Source of the DNA: Mansonella perstans
Taxonomy: Eukaryota; Nematoda; Chromadorea; Rhabditida; Onchocercidae
DNA: 64,000 bases
Direction of reading: 5' to 3'
Assembly (NCBI GenBank): GCA_037074765.1
Contig: JBAMDO010000191.1
Span: 1-64,000 of the forward strand
Under the pieces are notes generated by a model. That model searched no databases. It was not told the DNA's origin and was given only the letters and a program-made list of their open reading frames with translations. Both the position numbers and the translations under genes were made by a program. Within the stretch, counting starts at the first letter, position 1, and every line of letters starts with the position of its first letter. Of this stretch, positions 61,142-64,000 are shown piece by piece.

Positions 61142-63751
61142 ATGGATCGAAATACTTCGAATAGCTCTCCTATCCATATGCTTCCTTCATTAACATTACC
61201 ATATCATCATTGTTTGGAATTCCACAACATCCCACTGACAACAGCAGTAACTGCAGGAGCAGCAACAAAAGTAACGACAACAACAACGAGTATTGATGTT
61301 GAAGTAAATGAAAAAGCAGATGAGAGGTGTGTTTTGCTAATCATTTTCTGGATCATATTTTTAATTAATTGCACTTTTTCCAGATATCGTGGTGAGTTAT
61401 CTGTTCTGGAGAAATATCGTTATGATCTCAGTCGAGCGCAACTTAAAGCCAGCTCACGAACATCAGCTTTACTAGCAGGTTTTGCTATGGTAAGTAAATT
61501 ATGGAATAAGTTTAGTTTAGCTTTGCAATAGAATAATATTTTACTTTGTTTCTGTCAGAGAGAATTTGATCAAAACATCTAACTATAAGATAATATTTGT
61601 GGAACGTCTTTCGGATAATAAAAGATATTATTTCACAATATCGTGTTATTGAAATCATCACTGCGATGCAAATTTTTTAGAATTTTTAATATTTTTAACT
61701 GTTATATAGTTAAATCAGCCAGATTTGCTGTCTTATTGTTTGGGCTTAAACTCAGATTAGTGTTAGTGAAGTAGTGTACGTTATCCTTTCTCTTTTAATC
61801 TGTTTGATAATGTGTTCTCTTCAGATTTATTTGGTGATTTGTTTTCTTTAACAATCTACTTTATTTTAAGTAATCTTTTTTACTATTTTCTGGAGATCAT
61901 TTCATTTCATAGCTAAGTTGCAGTAATAATTCTCAATTTATGGTAGTTTGTAATAGTTGTAACAGTTTTTTCTGATAGTTTTGTAATATTTTAATAGTTT
62001 AAATAGCTTTCTTAAACGCTATTACCATAATTTATTATCAAGAAGTATTAAGCGTAACAGAAGATTAAATAGCTTAATCAATTATCAGTAAATATTAAAG
62101 CTAATCAATTGCTAGAATATATCATAAACGTTAATTCAGATGCTATTGGATATTCTTTTTACTGTAAAATTTAGTAGATTAATAATATGTCGTTCATACT
62201 GATATATCAATAATACTGGTAGTATTGGAATGTTATTCATTCAGCATATGGATTTCAGAAACAAAGTATCAAATTAGACCATACGGTTAATATATTTCAT
62301 TATGTTCAGGTCGCCTTGGTAGAATTACAATACGAACGAACGACGCCACCTTTTTTGTTGATAACACTTGGAGTGGTGACAACACTTCTTGTTTCTGTTC
62401 ATCTTCTTGCATTGATGATGTCAACATGTATATTGCCTTACATTGAAGCAAATGGTTGTACGCAAGATTCACCTCATATCCGGTTAAAGTAAGTTCATTC
62501 GCAATTAATTATTTAATTTTGGGATAATTAATTAGAGAAAAATTATTGTTAACAAATTGAAGAAGCATAATGAGAAGACAAGGAAAATTATTAAAAGTAA
62601 TGATGAGAAAAAGAATTAATGTTGTTATTAAGAAAAGATTAGTCTCTACGGTAGTAATATTTTTGTGACACATATTGTTATCACTGTGTCATTGATGATA
62701 TTCCTCTTATCTTCTTTTATTGTATGTATGCTGTAAGCTTCAAATATTTTTTATTTTCATCATTTGCGCTCTTATATTTCAGCATTTCAAATGTATTAGA
62801 AATGCTTAATTTAAGTTCAATTCCAATTTTAATGCATTATCTCTGTTTAAATTAATTAAGTAACTTAGATTATAGAGCTTATATTCATAATATATCTCCA
62901 TGTTCTTGTCAATCCAAGTCACATTTAATATGTTTTTGAATAGATTTATTCCATTTTCATATAAAAATTTCAGTGAGAAATTTAAACAGTCTAATACACT
63001 TATATTTTTATGCTAAACTTCGAATCGTATTTCATGCATTCAATTTCAGATTTTATATCGATCTGTCATGGTTATTTAGTACATGTATTGGTTTAGTGTT
63101 ATTTCTTATCGAAATTGGTATAATATTTTTTGTAAAATTTTACGCAGTCAATTATATTACTGCTGCTTACATTACTACTGCTATGCTCAGTAAGCAAAAG
63201 TCATTTTTTCTTCAATTTTTAGAAATTTTTCATAAATGATACACATTATTAAGGTTAACGATTACTTAACGATCATAATATAGCATCAATGTTTCACTTT
63301 TTTCATTTCTTATCGAAATTTTTATTTCTAAAATGTTAGGATAAAGAATTAAAAGTTCAAATAAAATATTAAAAAAAGAAAGCATGTTGCAAACTGCGAT
63401 TCTTCTTAAAATTTTAAACATTTAATTTGATAACCCTTCATAATTTATTGTGATATTTATAATTTATTTAAATTCCATCTTTTTTTTTTAATTTGACTTT
63501 TTTAACTTAATTACAATATCGTTATTTCAGTACCTGTTGTAGTGGTATTTACAATATTCTCATGCCTTATACATAAAAATCGATTTATTCATTCAATAAA
63601 TCGTGTTGGATCAAAAGCGATAGATTTACAAAAATTTTTGGATGAAAATAATGCAGCAGCAATAAATATACCACATGCTAATAAAGCTACATCAATTGAA
63701 CAACATCTGGTAGGTGTTGGTTTGCAAGGCATTCGAATTATTCATCACTGA
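61142..63751 (+). CDS. orai-1: Orai calcium release-activated calcium channel protein (276 aa)
   Basis: Pore subunit of the plasma-membrane store-operated Ca2+ channel gated by STIM. Five exons: 61,142-61,326, 61,384-61,489, 62,310-62,488, 63,050-63,189 and 63,531-63,751, all in phase. After a Thr/Ala-rich N-terminus comes YDLSRAQLKASSRTSALLAG (basic pore-extension helix with K83 and R87), then FAMVALVE with E102 as the selectivity-filter Glu. TM2 has LLVSVHLLALMMSTCILPYIE. TM3 (residues ~162-186) has FLIE with E178. TM4 (~192-213) has a Pro at 205, followed by the cytosolic C-terminal helix where STIM binds. The spacing R87-E102 equals that of human Orai1 R91-E106. The C. elegans orai-1 is of similar size (from memory). 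Start chosen at the first ATG; an upstream in-phase exon remains possible. Confidence 0.93.
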
Positions 63752-64000
63752 TATCATCAGGCAGAATAAATTTTTGAAAATTTAAATTTTTTTTTCTTCC
63801 AATTTTTATTGCTTTTTTTTCACTCATATCTTTAATGCTTTGGCTTTATGCATAAATTTTCATATTTGCTTTTTTTTTTTTTTTTTTTTTTTATGAATAA
63901 ACAAATTCAGGCGATGAATGGGTTTTGTCATGCGTGCTTCATTGCATTGCTTTCAATTTCCGGTGTTAATTTCAAAAAAAATAAATTACTAATTTCGTTT
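63752..64000. other. Orai 3' flank
   Basis: A GCAGAATAAATTT polyadenylation-like signal lies about 10 bases after the stop; poly-T tracts follow. Nothing else seen before the window end. Confidence 0.5.

Overview
This is an AT-rich eukaryotic window from a parasitic nematode, most likely a filarial worm (Onchocercidae). Three things point there: small introns with nematode-type T-rich acceptors; an array of VAL/ASP (venom allergen-like, CAP/SCP superfamily) secreted-protein genes; and two adjoining broken bacterial gene fragments (a response-regulator receiver domain and an aconitase) that look like nuclear Wolbachia transfers. No species can be named from the sequence alone.

Layout. (1) 1-11,206 and 20,368-31,225 are two direct, near-identical copies of an ~11 kb segment. 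Each carries the 3' part or whole of a small acidic secreted-protein gene, VAL-A (+), the bacterial fragments, VAL-B (-, tail to tail with A) and the start of VAL-C (+). The first copy of VAL-C is cut off after exon 2 at ~11,206; the second (30,803-32,784) is complete. (2) 11,207-20,160 separates the copies. It is mostly non-coding, with microsatellites, a perfect 16-bp-arm hairpin and two isolated minus-strand exon candidates. (3) 33,821-49,877 is a second tandem duplication of different composition: a VAL pseudogene (-), an intact VAL gene (+), and a 5S rRNA gene (-), then the same again. The second unit has a 1.6 kb extra block, a ~170 bp inversion and extra promoter repeats. (4) 49,878-54,600 is non-coding. 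(5) 54,679-58,313 holds five in-phase exons of an unrecognised gene, with an 18S rRNA fragment in one intron. (6) 61,142-63,751 is a complete Orai (CRAC channel) gene.

The VAL loci share a six-exon structure with the same intron phases. Three are intact full-length genes (C2, D, E: 221, 222 and 219 aa). VAL-A (two copies) and VAL-B2 are open only if exon 3 ends at a new upstream splice donor; the old end of exon 3 carries an in-frame TGA shared by the A and B lineages. VAL-B1 has an additional 1-nt deletion. Two minus-strand copies (P1, P2) and C1 are pseudogenes. Every VAL paralogue lacks at least one residue of the CAP-cavity tetrad. The first ~1.6 kb of the window is missing about 71 bases, many of them single bases from homopolymers, relative to its duplicate. 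It looks like an unpolished contig end, so frameshifts there should not be read as biology.
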